From: Periconia sp. R9002
Taxonomy: Eukaryota > Ascomycota > Dothideomycetes > Pleosporales > Periconiaceae
Direction of reading: 5' to 3'
Assembly (NCBI GenBank): GCA_023627715.1
Contig: JAMAHW010000050.1
Span: 124,001 to 188,000 of the forward strand
Length of the DNA stretch: 64,000 nt
Made by a program: the position numbers and the translations under genes
The notes under the pieces: generated by a model
Database searches by the model: none
Seen by the model: the letters and a program-made list of their open reading frames with translations, nothing else
What the model was told of the DNA's origin: nothing
Shown: positions 35,233 to 45,934 of the stretch, one piece after another
How positions within the stretch are numbered: the stretch's first letter is position 1
How the letters are laid out: each line of letters begins with the position of its first letter

Positions 35233-36838
35233 GCCTGTACGTACACCAAGGCCGAATGGAATCATCTGTCCTCGACCAAAACTAGAAGACTGCATTTGGC
35301 TGTTATGTTTTTGATGGGTGCAGTGACAGTAAACATTGAAGATTCCAAGGTTCAATCAATTGATGTTGTGTGCTGAGTTCCTGCACGTGATGTAATTTTT
35401 TTTCCAACATTGAAGGTTGGTTCCAGCTTGAGATGTTGTACCTACATACATACCACTTAGATACGTAGATAGACACATACCTCTGTGTATACCACCAACC
35501 AAGAATCTTTGTTCTGTGACTCATCCGTCTTGTTCTACTGTATTGGCACATGTTCCAATGTTGGCAACTCCAGGGCGTGTACATGTCTCACCATCAGCAA
35601 ACTCATAGACTACCTATGTACAACAGAGATATGTACGTATATGTGGATGACGGAGAGGACTTGATGTTGGAGTTGTTCATAGCTGTGTAAGTAGCTGTGT
35701 ATGTATGTAGCTATTTATGTCCATGGGCTTTGGGACGGTGTAGTGGTAAGTTTTATCAAAGTCGCCAGGCGGTTGTTTTTGGAGGGGAGCCGAGGGGAGC
35801 TAGCACAGTTGGGTACAGTAAAGTTTGTAGGGTACCATGAAGGGGGCGCGGCAGGATAAGGGACCCGTGGAGAGATGGAGTTGGATTTGGATGATGATGA
35901 CGAAGTGGCATACGCAGTGGCAGCAGCCAGCGGTCAGCTTCACGTTTAGAACGAGGGCGAAACGGGAAGTCGCCGGCGGGGCGCAGAGTTTCAAATGGCA
36001 GGATCCAAGCAGCGACACCTGATTGGCAGCCGTCCTGGCGTTTCGAACCATCATCAACCCACCCATCCATTGTACCTACATCTCTCATGTATTTATAGGT
36101 ATATAGATAGCACATGAGTGAGATGGTGGTTAGCCGCACTTGCATCCGCCTCACACCACATACAAAGCATTCATCAGCTCAAGGTGTTTCCTTCGTGGAG
36201 AAGACCATGTACCTTTGTATCGATGTACCTATGTATGGACTATGGAGTGGATGCATGCATGCATGCATGCAGGAGCAAAGGCTCAAAGGCTATTTGCTGT
36301 ACTTAGCACTGCAGCTATTACAGTAGTGCTTGCAGTTGAAACACTATGACGGCGCACAGACACCACCCAAACAAGTCCCTACCTCGACCATTATCTCTGC
36401 TCGGTGTGCCCTAACCCTCAACTAACAATCCACCGACTACCTACCTAGCTCTTTCTTACAACCCGCCGTTCTTGGTCTCGCCTTTCTCCACTCTCCTTCC
36501 CGTCTCAATACATATTTGATAACCTTACCCTCTACCTCCCTTCAAACTTACCTGCTCACCTCACCTCAACTCTGCTGTGCTCTGCTATAACTACGCAGTA
36601 TATTGTCGCTACCCAAAGTACCCAGCTTCGTCGCACACGCATTCTCCACTCTCCACTCTCCATTCCGCACCGACTCTAAACCCCTCTCCCTCCCCCCTCG
36701 ACGCCGCCGCCGTTGCCCATGTCTAGGTACATATAGGCCCTAGGTGCTGCTACTTCGATCCTGCACCTGGCGCGATTGCGCCTACCACCCACTCCACTGC
36801 CATCTTGAGGCTGACCAGCCTACCCACCAACCATTGCA
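35233..36838. other. Intergenic and long pyrimidine-rich leader
   Basis: The first kilobase contains repeated TACCTA/TAGGTA and TATGTA motifs and an ATGC tetranucleotide tract. From about 36360 to 36830 the + strand becomes strongly C/T-rich with repeats of CTCTCCA (around 36640-36665). This probably is the promoter and 5' leader of the gene starting at 36839. Short frames in 35756-36154 are not convincing. Confidence 0.5.
36251..36270 (+). repeat. (ATGC)5 microsatellite
   Basis: Five perfect tandem copies of ATGC, self-complementary as GCAT. Nothing links it to a gene. Confidence 0.85.
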
Positions 36839-38778
36839 ATGAAGAGGAAATTCGCTTTCAACCTTGCGCCCGTGGTAGGTCTCCTTTTCGCCTTTGCCGA
36901 TTCATGTTTTGCTCGAGTTTGTTCCGTTTGTTTTGTTTTGGTTTGGTTGCATCTTGTTTATCCATTTTCCTGTGTACAATCCATACACCATCTGTCGGTA
37001 CATTCCTCGCACCGTCTATCCTCGCTCACAAACCCGCATAGAAGGTGCCCCCCACGGCCAAACACACCGCGGAATCTGCTCCCTCCTCACACACCCATTC
37101 GCATCACCGACATGCCAGCAAGGATAGTGTGCCATCGCTAGACTCTCCCCGTATAATGCGTCGCCATCTAGACCCGGTGACCGAGCGAGAATTGCGCGTA
37201 GCATGCAAATTAATCCTCCAAAACTTCAAACCGTCCGACGCAGACTTTGCCGACAACGATCCCAAGTTGGACTTCAGTGGGCCCCATAAACGGAGAGGTG
37301 ACCGTGTCGAAGAATCCCATACGTCACATCTTGCCAAAGATGTCAAGGTCTACCGACCCACCGGCGTCCCTACGGATACCAAAAGCTCCCGCGATATAAA
37401 AACACGCGCCCACAAATCGGATCCCGTCAAGGCCTACCCCGATTTGCCTATGCTGGCAAATAGTAGCCGCCGAAGAGACATCCAGCCAGCGGACAAGGAG
37501 ATAGAGAGGGGTCGATCTATCAAGGTGCCCGAGCGCGACGTTGTGAGGTCAACACCCATGCGAGTTGAGGTGGATTCTGACGATGCAAAGAGCCTTGCTA
37601 CACCCTTAACAGCATCCACTGATCCCCATAACTATCATGGCTCTACAGCGCCGACATCGGTGGGTTCCCACCGAGCCTCCCACCAGTATGATAGTGCGGC
37701 TGCGACTGCAGACGCTCAAGCCGCCGAGTGGATGCGCCAGGAATTTGATAAGCGTCGACCAAAAGACAGTGCTAGTGTCTTACCTGAGCCGCCTCGCTCC
37801 TCTCATAGACCGTCTAGTCGTGCTAGTAGTTTGAAAGCCGGTATTCGGGATTATATCTTCCCTACCTCCAGGAGTCTGAGTCGCACCCCGTCACATTCCT
37901 CTCTACGCACAACAGACAGTCAAAATTCTGGGCAACAACTTAGGCGTAGTGGATCAATGACTGGCTGGCGTAGCTGGGGCTTGCAGCGCATGTCCAGTTC
38001 GCGCAGTAGTAGTCGACCTGGTACATCTAGTGGACGTGCAGAACGACTGGAGCAGGACAAGAAGGCTGAGGTGGACTTGAACCGGAAGCTCCCACCTCTA
38101 CCTAGCCTTGATACATGGAAAGATCCCGAAGAAGTGAAGAAGGAGCAGCCTCGACTCCATGTACAAGGGGGTCATATAGCGAGCGTTATGCGCACGCAAG
38201 GTCAACCACAACACCAACAACAACGGCAGGACTACGCAGCGGCGGTGCGCAAACATCACCGAAAGTCTGGATCCGACTCCATCCCACTGCGATTGGCAAA
38301 TGTACGGAACTCCTCACGCGCGATACCGGTCCCTTCACAACACACGCCTCGCAAACATTCCAGTACAGAGATCGATTCTATGATGTCGGGCATGACATCA
38401 ACGCGGAATCTTGATGACTTGCTTACGTTTCATGTTGGCGGCCACGCACCTAGGCGAAGCACAGGATCCATCTCGCACACTTCTAACATGGCAGTTGGCA
38501 GTGCTGCCCCCAACTTCTCACGCAAAATCAGTAGCGAAATCCCCTCCTCCGCAGTGTCCCCGCATGAACTTCCATACTCCAACGCAGTGGAGATATCAGC
38601 AGGCGGAATGCCTAAAGAAAAGCAAGAGCAAAAGAGCAAACTAAGACAAGTTTTTGGTGGGTGGATGCTTAAGAAAGACAAGAAGGACGATTGGATGCAG
38701 AAGGTTGAGAAAAAGGGGGCCAGGGGTGGTATTATGACACAAGCGGAGGCTGCTCTTCCGCCTGTTGTGCGATATTAA
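36839..38778 (+). CDS. Large, basic, mostly disordered protein of unknown function
   Basis: Two exons (36839-36874, 37042-38778) give 590 residues: a 12-residue first exon (MKRKFAFNLAPV), then KVPPTAKHTAESA. The only compact-looking part is about 45-75 (MRRHLDPVTERELRVACKLI), suggesting a short helical module. The remainder is rich in S, R, H, K, D and P, with serine/arginine patches (SSSRSSSRPGTSSGR) and SRSLSRTPSHSS. It ends in a conserved-looking basic block, FGGWMLKKDKKDDWMQKVEK. No enzyme, membrane or zinc motif is visible. Composition and serine patches suggest a phosphorylated regulator or scaffold, but no function is assigned. The 167-nt intron is long, and the start follows a CT-rich leader. 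Confidence 0.8.
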
Positions 38779-39784
38779 GCTTGATGATTGATGTTCTCCC
38801 ACGGCCAGTGCAAGTTTTTTTCGTTTCCGTCAGCTGGACTGTCGCGATTGTTTTTCATCTATTTTCTTTCTTTCTGCTTTGTTTTCGTCCCGGCATCCAA
38901 CACCAACAGGATCACCGGCCTCTCGGACACTTCTTTTAATCTCAACATATACACCGCAGTTTTGGCATTGCTTTGTACCTGGCAGGCGGGCACGAACAAA
39001 AACTGGAATCATTAATGTACCTTATAGTGTAATGCAAACTTTTTGCTCTATCGTTTTTCCGAATTATTTGACGTGGTACTAAGAATTTAAAGCATAGGGG
39101 TGGACAGCCCGATAGCTAACCAACCCACCACAGAAAGAAAAAAACGAAACCTAGAAACGGTTTCGCGATCCCTGCGATGGCGTGCTACTCTGCTAGAGCT
39201 CGCTGCACCGTTACCCCAATAGCCAAACGATGTTCGCTTTGACACCTGCCGGCAGATGGAAATTGTTTTATCCACCCATCTCGGCAAAAGAAAACCATGA
39301 ACTCGCTTATATCGGGAGAAACAAAGTATCTGTTTCAAATTTATGGGACATCTCCCAGAGCACACCCCTGTGGCTATAGTAGCAAGGTAGTATAACGGGG
39401 GTTCTCTTCGGATCGCTTGGCTTCCGAACGTCGTTAGATATAATAAGAACGTGGTGCTAATTATACCGCGCTCGCATCTGTACATTGAGTATTGGATATT
39501 TTCCAGGGGCATGCAGTGGGTGGGGTGTTTTGGATAATGGCGAAAGAGTGCCCATGTAATGTTGCTTTCAGAGGGATACTCGTCGTCTTTTCTGGAACTC
39601 AGAAGTCCGACAATCGGCCTCTCTATATGTACCTTACTACCGATCATTAGAGGTGAACCATGGGAGGTCGTCACCGTGGGAATGAGATGAATAATGGGAG
39701 AAAATAGACGTTCGGGTTGCGATTGTTTGATGCCGACTTTGTGGTTCTGTTTTCGTGGCATTGCTACATGTATTCTTTGATCTC

Positions 39785-39802
39785 GTGTGTGTGTGTGTGT
39801 GT
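39785..39802 (+). repeat. (GT)9 microsatellite
   Basis: Nine GT units in a non-coding stretch. Confidence 0.85.
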
Positions 39803-39936
39803 GGAAGAGGTACTTCGATACATGTACATGTATACCAGGTATGCTTAGAAGTGAAAGAACGAGGCAAGAGTGGCAACGGAGAGCCTCACTGCAAATTACC
39901 CTTCTGACTTCCCTGGGCAACACGGTCGATTACTCT

Positions 39937-39978
39937 ATTGCAATCCTGCCTAGAATTATTGCAATCCTGCCTAGAATA
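39937..39978 (+). repeat. 21-nt tandem duplication
   Basis: Two adjacent copies of a unit beginning ATTGCAATCCTGCCTAGAAT, differing only in the last base. It looks like a recent local duplication; no function is evident. Confidence 0.8.
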
Positions 39979-40534
39979 TCAATCCTTCAGACTGTTTCCA
40001 CCCCAACAATTGTTGCCAGCGTCGTACGTACATTGCGGTACCCATGAGCGGTGCCGCCTTCACCTCGACTTGGGTTTGTTAGCAAAGAGTAAACAAAGCT
40101 AAGCCACGCGTGCACTTTCCATCTTCGTCTTGGTTGAGCCACAAACTATGTATGTATACATCGCTCTCTGGGTGCGCAGTGGTTGGTAGGTGAAACATGA
40201 GGTTGATGTACGTAAACATTGCCGTCAAGACAGTTTCTCTCACCTTTCCGTTCGACCCTTTTGATTGTTATTTGCCGTTCATCCATATGCTCACCCTCAT
40301 CAATACAAAGTCCACCGCAACGACGAGGACCGTCATCTTTGTCTGGGTCATGATCACCATCTAACAAGCAGGCTGGGTTGGCTTGTCCCTGTTCAAACCT
40401 CACGTTGGATCCCTTAGGACCAAAGTGGACATCTCCAAATCGGCAGCGAAGCTAACATTGGCAGAAAGCGAAACGATAAGTAGAAAAAAAGGGAAGGAGC
40501 CATGTGCAAAGTCATCCGGTATCGATATGTGTGC

Positions 40535-42249
40535 ATGCATACCATCAAGTCCTGCGCCTCTCGTTGCGGTGGATATCGGACCAGGCCAACAAAGACAATA
40601 AGGAATGAGGATGACAGCACTTCCAGGGTCGCATGTTGTGCCGAACCCTATGCTACCATCTGTCTGCAAGGTGACTGCTCGCAGTGTATCCAGGAGGTAT
40701 GTAACTATCTATTCTTTTTTCGGGATAGATGAAGTATAAGAAGACATCTATCTCATTGTTATGCGGAAATGCATGTGCAGCTGCCTAGATACTGGCTTAT
40801 TTTGGACCTAAAACACATTCTAGAACCGCACTCTCTCTCTGCCCTCATCGAGGGTAGAAACAAGTAATCGTGCAGGGCTAACTTTGCAACCTCTTTCCTA
40901 GAAATGGACAAAGCAACAAGAAGCCAGAATATCCCGCGCCGAGAGCTTCAAGAACAAACTTCTCGCTGGCAAAGACGATCCGTCCACCTTTGACATCGAC
41001 GTATACGCCCACATCACCAAACTCGTCGCAGACCTCCGAGATGCTTTCCACGAAACATTGTGGCAAAGACGTTCGCAATATCCTCCAATAGATTCGATGT
41101 CAGAGCAACAATCACAGCCACGTGCTGCTCCTGCTGTGGAGGAAGTGGTAGGCTTATCCAAGGCAAACTACTTCTCAGACCGTGGTTGTAGAAAGCCCTC
41201 CATGCTAAAGTATCAAGTGCAACCAGAAGACATACCCGATCCATCGCCAACCGAACTTCCGTCGACAGATGATCAGGGCTGGGTCATATTCGAATGCGAC
41301 GGCAAAGAAGAAGATTACGAGCGCAGTACGGATCCGTTCCACCCTATCGTCATCCCCGACGATACCATTCCACCTTATGCCTCGGAATTGGAGGAAAGCA
41401 ACGATACAGACGTTGAAAATGACAAAGAGGGCGATGACGTGGGAGGGGTGGCCATGTGCCCCGAGTTCATGCTGTACTACCCGTGTGATGAGCATCCAGA
41501 AGGAGATGAAGAAACTCCAAACTCGTCCGACTGTGAGCATGCCTCCACTGATCGCAATGACTATTCAAAATCTCATGTACATCCGCATCGCCCTGCTCAG
41601 GGCAAAGATCTCAAGAAGCAGATGGATAAGATAGTCGACGAATTCTGGTCTACCGTCGATAGTCCTGATGATTGGGTGGAGCAATCTGACGATTGGGTGC
41701 AGCAATCCGACGACTCGCATCTTGGGCCGTTCTTTACGCCCAGGTTGACCAAATACGATCGTTACCGCCTCGCCAATCGGTCATGTTACAAGCGGCATCG
41801 TCCACACCGTTATTACGCTAATGAGCTATTAATCTCACGGCTGGAACTCAAATCCAGAATGGGAGCTCGGGCGTCGAGCATCTGGAGGTTGAAAGATGAT
41901 GTGGAGTTGGAAGACATACAATTCCCGGTGTAGGATTTTTATGTTGTGGGAGAATTTGGAGGAGGGAAGCATGTGCAATGGTTTGAATATTCGGGGCGTG
42001 CGACGTGGATCGAGCTGGAAAGCTTCTATAACCCGGGGTTTCTGGTTGAATGTAAAAGCAGCACAATCTCGAACATTGACTCTGACTCGCTGGTACGAAT
42101 GGACATGTTCGTTTCTCATTATGGTGTATCTAATCTTGATGAACCAGTTCTTGACTACCGTAGGTGCCCAATAATTGTATGCGCCGTCGCTAATGCTATT
42201 TGCTCATGAAACAGCCATTCTTCACCGTGGATTGTATATGAAGGAGTAG
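40535..42249 (+). pseudogene. Unknown acidic protein gene with an in-frame TAG
   Basis: Proposed exons: 40535-40696 (least certain), 40902-42159 and 42215-42249. The frame joins CIQE to KWTKQQEARISRAESFKNKL and runs through an acidic, disordered middle. That part contains a small repeat, DDWVEQS then DDWVQQS. It reaches QFPV and meets TAG at 41931-41933. The same frame then continues for 75 codons of protein-like sequence (DFYVVGEFGGGKHVQWFEYS) to a GT-AG intron and a final stop. This could be a nonsense allele, programmed readthrough or a sequencing error. If the TAG is a real stop, the product ends at 41930. No known domain is recognised. An alternative start is 40502; ATG 41097 is the first in-frame ATG of exon 2. 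Confidence 0.55.
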
Positions 42250-42461
42250 GTATCTATTCCTTACTAAAGGCACACCCAATAGCCATGGCCGTATTTTCAC
42301 CGTGCCATGACCTCATTCCCCAATTCTGCCCAAGATGGACTTGTTAAGAACGCCCGGATGCTGAGACCCATTTAAGTCACTGCTTGATGCATCCATGTGC
42401 CGCTGTGCATGCCATGGAAGACAGAAGAAGAGCGCGTAGCTCGTCCAGAGGTGTTGACTCT

Positions 42462-43837
42462 TCACCACCTATCACTGCCAAACTCCCGCGAATCGGTGCC
42501 GCTACCAAGCGGATTGCTGAAGAACTGACCTCCACTGCCATCATAGCCTCCGCCCATCAGCGAGCTTATGCCTCGTCTGCTCTGACTCTTGCCATTTTCA
42601 ACAATCTGACTCTTGCGACCAAACTCTTTGGCTGCAGACACGGAGTTGGTGATTGAAGAAAGGAGCTGGACAAGCTGGACGTCGGAAGACTCTTGCTGTG
42701 ATTCAATTGTGAATGCTTCTGTATCGGACGGAGCGAGAATGTCGAGGCGAGCAAGCATGGCGGAAATGCTGCGGAGGATAGGATTATCGAGGGGAAGAGG
42801 GTGGGTGGCCGAAGGCGTGGGATCGAATGGGAGTGCAGGATCTGACAGATAAGATGGTGGGAGTGAAGCGAGATATGTGCGGATAAGTGAAAGTCGGCGA
42901 CTCAGCATACGGATGGCGTTCATCTTTGCTGTGAGGGTTGAAAGAAGCTCGTCGTCTTCTGCTGTCAGTATAGCCGTTTCGTCGATTGATTCCTCTTTCG
43001 GCTTTTCTTTGCCTTTCCCCTTTTCCTTGCCCTTTGAAGTCTTACCCTTGTCTTCTTCGTTCTTGAGTTCACTTGCCTCCGCCGCTGATGGCGGGGGACC
43101 TTCTACTGCAGTAGCATTACCACCTCCTCGTGCAACAAAATCTACACTTATCATCTCCGCTTCTCCAGTCTCAATTGTGTAGGCGAGCTCCCGGAACTTG
43201 AGCGCCTTGTCTCGTACCGCTCCGTCGATCTCCATGGCTTTGTCATTTGGGTCGCCGGATGCGCTCTCGTGGACCGATTCATATAACGTGAGGGGCAATT
43301 TGCCAGCTGCAGTGGCTTCCGAGTCGGCATCTGCTGGGTGGAATAAAAACAGAATCGGTGACTCGATAAAGATCTCGGATATTTGTGCGTGTATAGGGAG
43401 AACGTGCGGCTGTGGCCCAGATGCGGATCCGAGCGTGAACCAACCGACGATGTCTAGTTGCGGTTGTTTGTGCACATCTTTGACTATCGTAGAAGTTAGT
43501 CTCATCTTCAGATATTTATAGAGTTACTGCTATTGATTCGTGATTTTTGGCTAGACTCACAGTCATCTAGTCGTTTGCTAAACCATTGAGTATCCAACAC
43601 CACATTCCCAGCATCATCTGTGACCAGTTTTGCTTGGAATGCGACCTCCATTGATATATCCTGACCATTTTGTTGGCCTAGTATAGCTCCGACGACAGGT
43701 CCTGGCTGGTTCCGTAATGTGTGTCGTGTGATGCAATCTGATATGGTGAGTAGAACAAGCGGATGGAGCTGTATAGTGGGGCTAGTGTCTGAGGCGCGTG
43801 TAGTAGAGAGAAGCGGATTTGCTGTCATGCCCGCCAT
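42462..43837 (-). CDS. CSN6: COP9 signalosome subunit 6
   Basis: Two exons (43837-43561, 43483-42462) give 432 residues. The N-terminal MPN domain begins TIQLHPLVLLTISDCITRH, with GPVVGAILGQQNGQDISM, then LDIVGWFTLGSA. The metal-binding HSHP of active JAMM enzymes is replaced by FTLG, as expected of the inactive MPN subunit CSN6. The C-terminal part is helical (LLSTLTAKMNAIRMLSRRL), interrupted by a Lys/Glu/Gly insertion (KGKEKGKGKEKPKEE), and ends with a disordered Gly/Ser tail. The COP9 signalosome removes Nedd8 from cullins, and CSN6 pairs with the catalytic subunit CSN5. The intron is 77 nt. It converges with the preceding gene; the stops are about 210 bp apart. Confidence 0.92.
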
Positions 43838-44529
43838 CTTGGTCCTTGAATGATTGTCGGTGTTTATTTAAAACTCTGCTTTTCGTATAAAATTTCTGCA
43901 CTGGTGGTTTGGGGTTGTAGCAAAGTGAGAGAGACCTAGAGGTAGAAGGCCGAATAGGCAGTCGTGCTTGGCAATGATGCTCACCTCCCCTCCCCGGAAG
44001 ACGGAACAACTATACTCCACCTTCGGAGCCTCACCCTCATTTTTATCGCTTCGAAACCGCCCAACCTGTTCGAAACAATGAGATTACTTGAAAACGAGAA
44101 TATTTAGGCAATCCACCTCGAATCAAAATGCCTGCAACAAGTTGGCCATCCGTACCGGTAGGTGCACATCTGCGTCATGTCGTACTGGAATCAAGGAGGC
44201 CATCTTTTTGGAGCAACCTTACTTCTATGTTCAAGCAATCTTTGATAGCGAACCGGCAACGAATTGTATGTTTGAGGCATCTCAGATTGTCTTGAGCCTA
44301 CGGCATTACCAGTAACTTGTTAAAAAAACCCAAAAGCACCAGAATAAGGAGAAAAGAGAAAACGCTGAAACCCAGTACAGTAGCATGGTATCTTTCGTCA
44401 ACCCAAGAGAAGTGAACAGCTCATAAACCAAAACGCCTTCATTTGTCCAATGACAACCCTTGTTCTATATTGGTTAAAGTCATAGTCCTCGAATGACACT
44501 TGGCTTGATTCACATGGCCGACAGACGCC
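43838..44529. other. Intergenic, CSN6 promoter side
   Basis: About 690 bp between the CSN6 start and the stop of the dehydrogenase gene. No supported gene. Confidence 0.5.
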
Positions 44530-45934
44530 TCAAGCCTCTACCAAAACTTTCAAGACGAGGTTCCCATCTGGGTCGAGTGTCTTTCCAGCCAGGTCAAACG
44601 CTTCTTTTGCTGCTCCCAGGCCTTTGAATCGATGGGTAATCATATTATCGAGGCTTGGTAAGCATCCTGACGAAATGATCTTTATACCAGTTGGGTAGGT
44701 GTTGGCGTAGCGGAAGATGCCGATGATGTCGACTTCCTTGAGGTGGGATGCTGACATTGGCAATGTTTGTATTGGTGTTCCCATTCCTACCATTATCAAC
44801 TGTCCACCTGGCCTGGTCGCCTGTGAACGTGTTAGCTTAGGACTTCGATCAATCTCGCTGTTCAAACCTACGTAAAGTCCAGTTTGCATGCAAATCTCTT
44901 TGCCAGTGCAATCAAAAGTGACATCGGCACCTTCAAACCCTGGATCATTCACTGATGCGATTTGCATTACATCATCAGCAATCTCCTTTGCTACCGCAAG
45001 CTTTTCAGCAGTGTCAGTCAAATGTTTCCTTGGTGTTACGATGTACCCTTTATGGGCGAATCCATTGGTCAGAGCGTAATTCACGCGGCCGTGATCAATG
45101 TCAGCGATCACTACCGTTGTGGCACCAGACAATTTCGCCATTGCTGCCGTCAACAAGCCAACAGTACCTGCGCCAAAGACGATGACAGTGTCGCCTTGCT
45201 CGATCGTGGCTCTACGAGTGGCATGAATAGCAACACTGAGGGGCTCAAGAAGCGCAGCCGACTCCATCGAGACATGGGGGGGAATCCTAAGCCAGGCTGT
45301 TAGCCAACGCGATGTCTGCAGTGGTCAGGGTTCAGGCAAAGCATACTTGTGGCACCATTTAGCGGGGTGGTTGATGCGATCCTGGAGAGTTCCCTGGAAG
45401 TGAGGTACGGACTTGGCGCTGCTTCGGAACCGCATACCAGGACAGAGGTTATATCGGCCACGCTGACATGACCGACAGTTGTCGCATGGTACACCGACCT
45501 CTAGCGCTACGCGCTCGCCAATCTGAAAACCTGTTACAGCATCGCCAATGGCAACCACTATCCCGGCCGACTCGTGGCCTAGCGATAGCGGCTGCACGGC
45601 CTGAAGATCACCGTTGCGGAACTTGTTGTAGTACGAGACATCGCTGCCGCAGACGCCAGTGGCTTTGATAGCGATCTGAAGTTCGTGGGGTCCAGGGTCT
45701 GTAATGGTTCGAGTTTCCTATTTCGATGATTAGCTTCGTTGTCTGTCCACGCCATGCCGTCTCCCCCACGAACAGTGGGATAAGGTGGGATATTATGTCA
45801 GAGGGTGCAGGAACTATAAAACATACGAGCCGTAAGTCCCTTGGTCCATGCAGGACAGAGGCTACCACCGTGTTGTTCTTGGGGTAGTGCCGTGCTGGGA
45901 TTGGGTAGATATCTGCCAGCGCTGAGGGAGCCAT
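44530..45934 (-). CDS. Zinc-dependent polyol (sorbitol/xylitol-type) dehydrogenase
   Basis: Four exons (45934-45827, 45717-45347, 45286-44872, 44820-44530) give 394 residues, in the usual range for the medium-chain family. Catalytic zinc ligands sit in GVCGSD and LGHESAG. The structural-zinc loop has four cysteines in CDNCRSCQRGRYNLC. The Rossmann motif is FGAGTVGLL, followed by an acidic residue (VVIADID), which favours NAD over NADP. SYYNKFRNGDLQAV before the GHE motif is typical of sorbitol/xylitol/L-arabinitol dehydrogenases. It likely oxidises a polyol to a ketose; the exact substrate is not resolvable. Introns are 109, 60 and 51 nt. A 3.5-kb gene-free stretch lies upstream. Confidence 0.9.

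Larger units (their letters stand above)
38779..40534. other. Intergenic, 1.75 kb, with small repeats
   Basis: 3' region of the preceding gene, then sequence with a GT microsatellite and a 21-nt duplication. A minus-strand frame (39761-39087, 224 codons from its first ATG) is long but has no recognisable features and translates the GT repeat. A second minus-strand frame around 40403-40146 is also unsupported. Confidence 0.45.

Noticed and set aside
39087..39923. Minus-strand frame of up to 278 codons.
   Set aside because: The nominal start is GTG; from its first ATG it is 224 codons. It has no domain, translates a GT microsatellite and overlaps no splice-linked exon.
40146..40669. Minus-strand frames with a cysteine-containing peptide (RRCGGLCIDEGEH) opposite the first exon of the TAG-containing gene.
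   Set aside because: The start, splice partner and family are all unclear, and the opposite strand joins better to a clear downstream exon.
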